13,769 bases of DNA from assembly GCA_002368575.1 (NCBI GenBank), contig DFEA01000076.1, positions 1 through 13,769 on the forward strand. Reading direction: 5' to 3'. The position numbers were made by a program, and so were the translations under genes. This stretch comes from Lachnospiraceae bacterium UBA3814 (GTDB lineage Bacteria; Bacillota; Clostridia; Lachnospirales; Lachnospiraceae). Positions within the stretch are counted from its first letter, which is position 1; every line of letters begins with the position of its first letter. Under the pieces are notes generated by a model. It saw nothing but the letters and a program-made list of their open reading frames with translations, was not told where the DNA came from and did no database searches. Positions 13,414-13,769 of this stretch are shown here, one piece after another.

Positions 13414-13534
13414 TCGCTTTCAGCCTCCTTTCGGGAAACGCTGACGGTGATCCTTAAGGCATGGCATGATCGTCGCGGGGCCGGAGCAGGTCAGTGCAGT
13501 GCTTACTATATTATTACGGTAAGGAGGTAAGGTT

Positions 13535-13769
13535 ATGGGATACTTTTTCATGTTTGTTTTTGTTTTACTGGTCATTATATGCTTTCGGTGCATATGCATC
13601 GTTCCGCAGGCCAATGCGTGGATCGTTGAGGTCCTCGGAAAGTATTATTCAACCTGGATGGCAGGCTTTCATTTAAGAATACCTGTAATATACAGGGTGG
13701 CAAAGAAGGTGAGCCTTAAGGAGCAGGTCGCGGATTTTGAACCACAGCCGGTGATCACCAAGGATAACG
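13535..13769 (+). CDS. SPFH/band-7 (stomatin/prohibitin-like) membrane protein, 3' end outside window
   Basis: The first 78 residues are visible, open to the right edge. ATG 13535 is preceded by AAGGAGG (13521-13527) with a 7-base spacer, a near-perfect ribosome binding site. Residues ~3-22 form an N-terminal membrane helix. Then comes the start of the SPFH domain: IVPQANAWIVEVLGKY, a W-x-AGFHLRIP stretch and VSLKEQVADFEPQPVITKDN, matching the order seen in stomatin/QmcA/HflK-type proteins. Such proteins oligomerise in the membrane and organise microdomains or regulate proteases. An NfeD-type partner gene is often adjacent in these loci, but it would lie outside this window. The 121-base gap before it contains only weak hairpins and no convincing promoter, so co-transcription with the L,D-transpeptidase gene is possible. 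Confidence 0.85.
   Translation, partial: MGYFFMFVFVLLVIICFRCICIVPQANAWIVEVLGKYYSTWMAGFHLRIPVIYRVAKKVSLKEQVADFEPQPVITKDN

Noticed and set aside
13414..13534. Rho-independent terminator after the L,D-transpeptidase gene
   Set aside because: Only short imperfect stems (CAGC/GCTG near 13422, GATC/GATC near 13449) are present, without a U-tract.

Overview
The window looks like chromosomal DNA from a low-to-mid GC member of the Clostridia, most likely a Lachnospiraceae relative. The evidence is strong purine-rich ribosome binding sites, tightly overlapping operon genes, a CarD-family regulator, BspA-type leucine-rich repeats, a flagellin-like protein, and an aldo/keto reductase with a ferredoxin tail. 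This placement is inferred from gene content, not from a marker gene. No rRNA, tRNA, CRISPR array, transposase or phage gene was seen. No gap without a gene exceeds about 230 bases.

Bases 1-4475 hold a plus-strand gene string that is probably one transcription unit. It runs: the C-terminal end of a YYY-type (DUF2298-like) membrane protein, a VWA-domain protein with a degenerate metallopeptidase-like N-terminus, a MoxR-type AAA+ ATPase, a leucine-rich-repeat protein with an unassigned C-terminal domain, and a 64-residue protein. The first four overlap or nearly touch, so they are probably translationally coupled. MoxR ATPases and VWA proteins are known to work as pairs in remodelling or assembling target proteins. 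The LRR protein and small protein are candidate partners or substrates, and this block is the best candidate for a poorly described system.

Bases 4461-5080 hold a promoter and a CarD/CdnL-type RNA polymerase-binding regulator. It is followed by a 146-base intergenic block with two nested perfect 11-bp inverted repeats. The convergent minus-strand gene after it (5226-6173) is a membrane-anchored alpha/beta hydrolase with an intact catalytic triad.

Divergent from the hydrolase is an aldo/keto reductase with two [4Fe-4S] motifs (6306-7349). Next comes a flagellin-like gene with its own extended -10 sigma-A-type promoter (7445-8221), closed by a long hairpin terminator. A possible promoter and a structured leader precede a membrane-anchored SGNH/GDSL hydrolase (8454-9296).

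Bases 9367-10578 encode a short, divergent glutamine-synthetase-family protein. It has lysine at two positions where catalytic glutamates are expected and lacks the usual C-terminal extension. Its 3' end overlaps by 8 bp a minus-strand tandem GNAT acetyltransferase (10571-11500). The GNAT promoter lies so close to the start codon that the mRNA is predicted to be leaderless.

The window ends with a membrane-anchored L,D-transpeptidase that has a long charged cytoplasmic tail (11587-13413), then the first 78 residues of an SPFH/band-7 membrane protein that runs off the edge.
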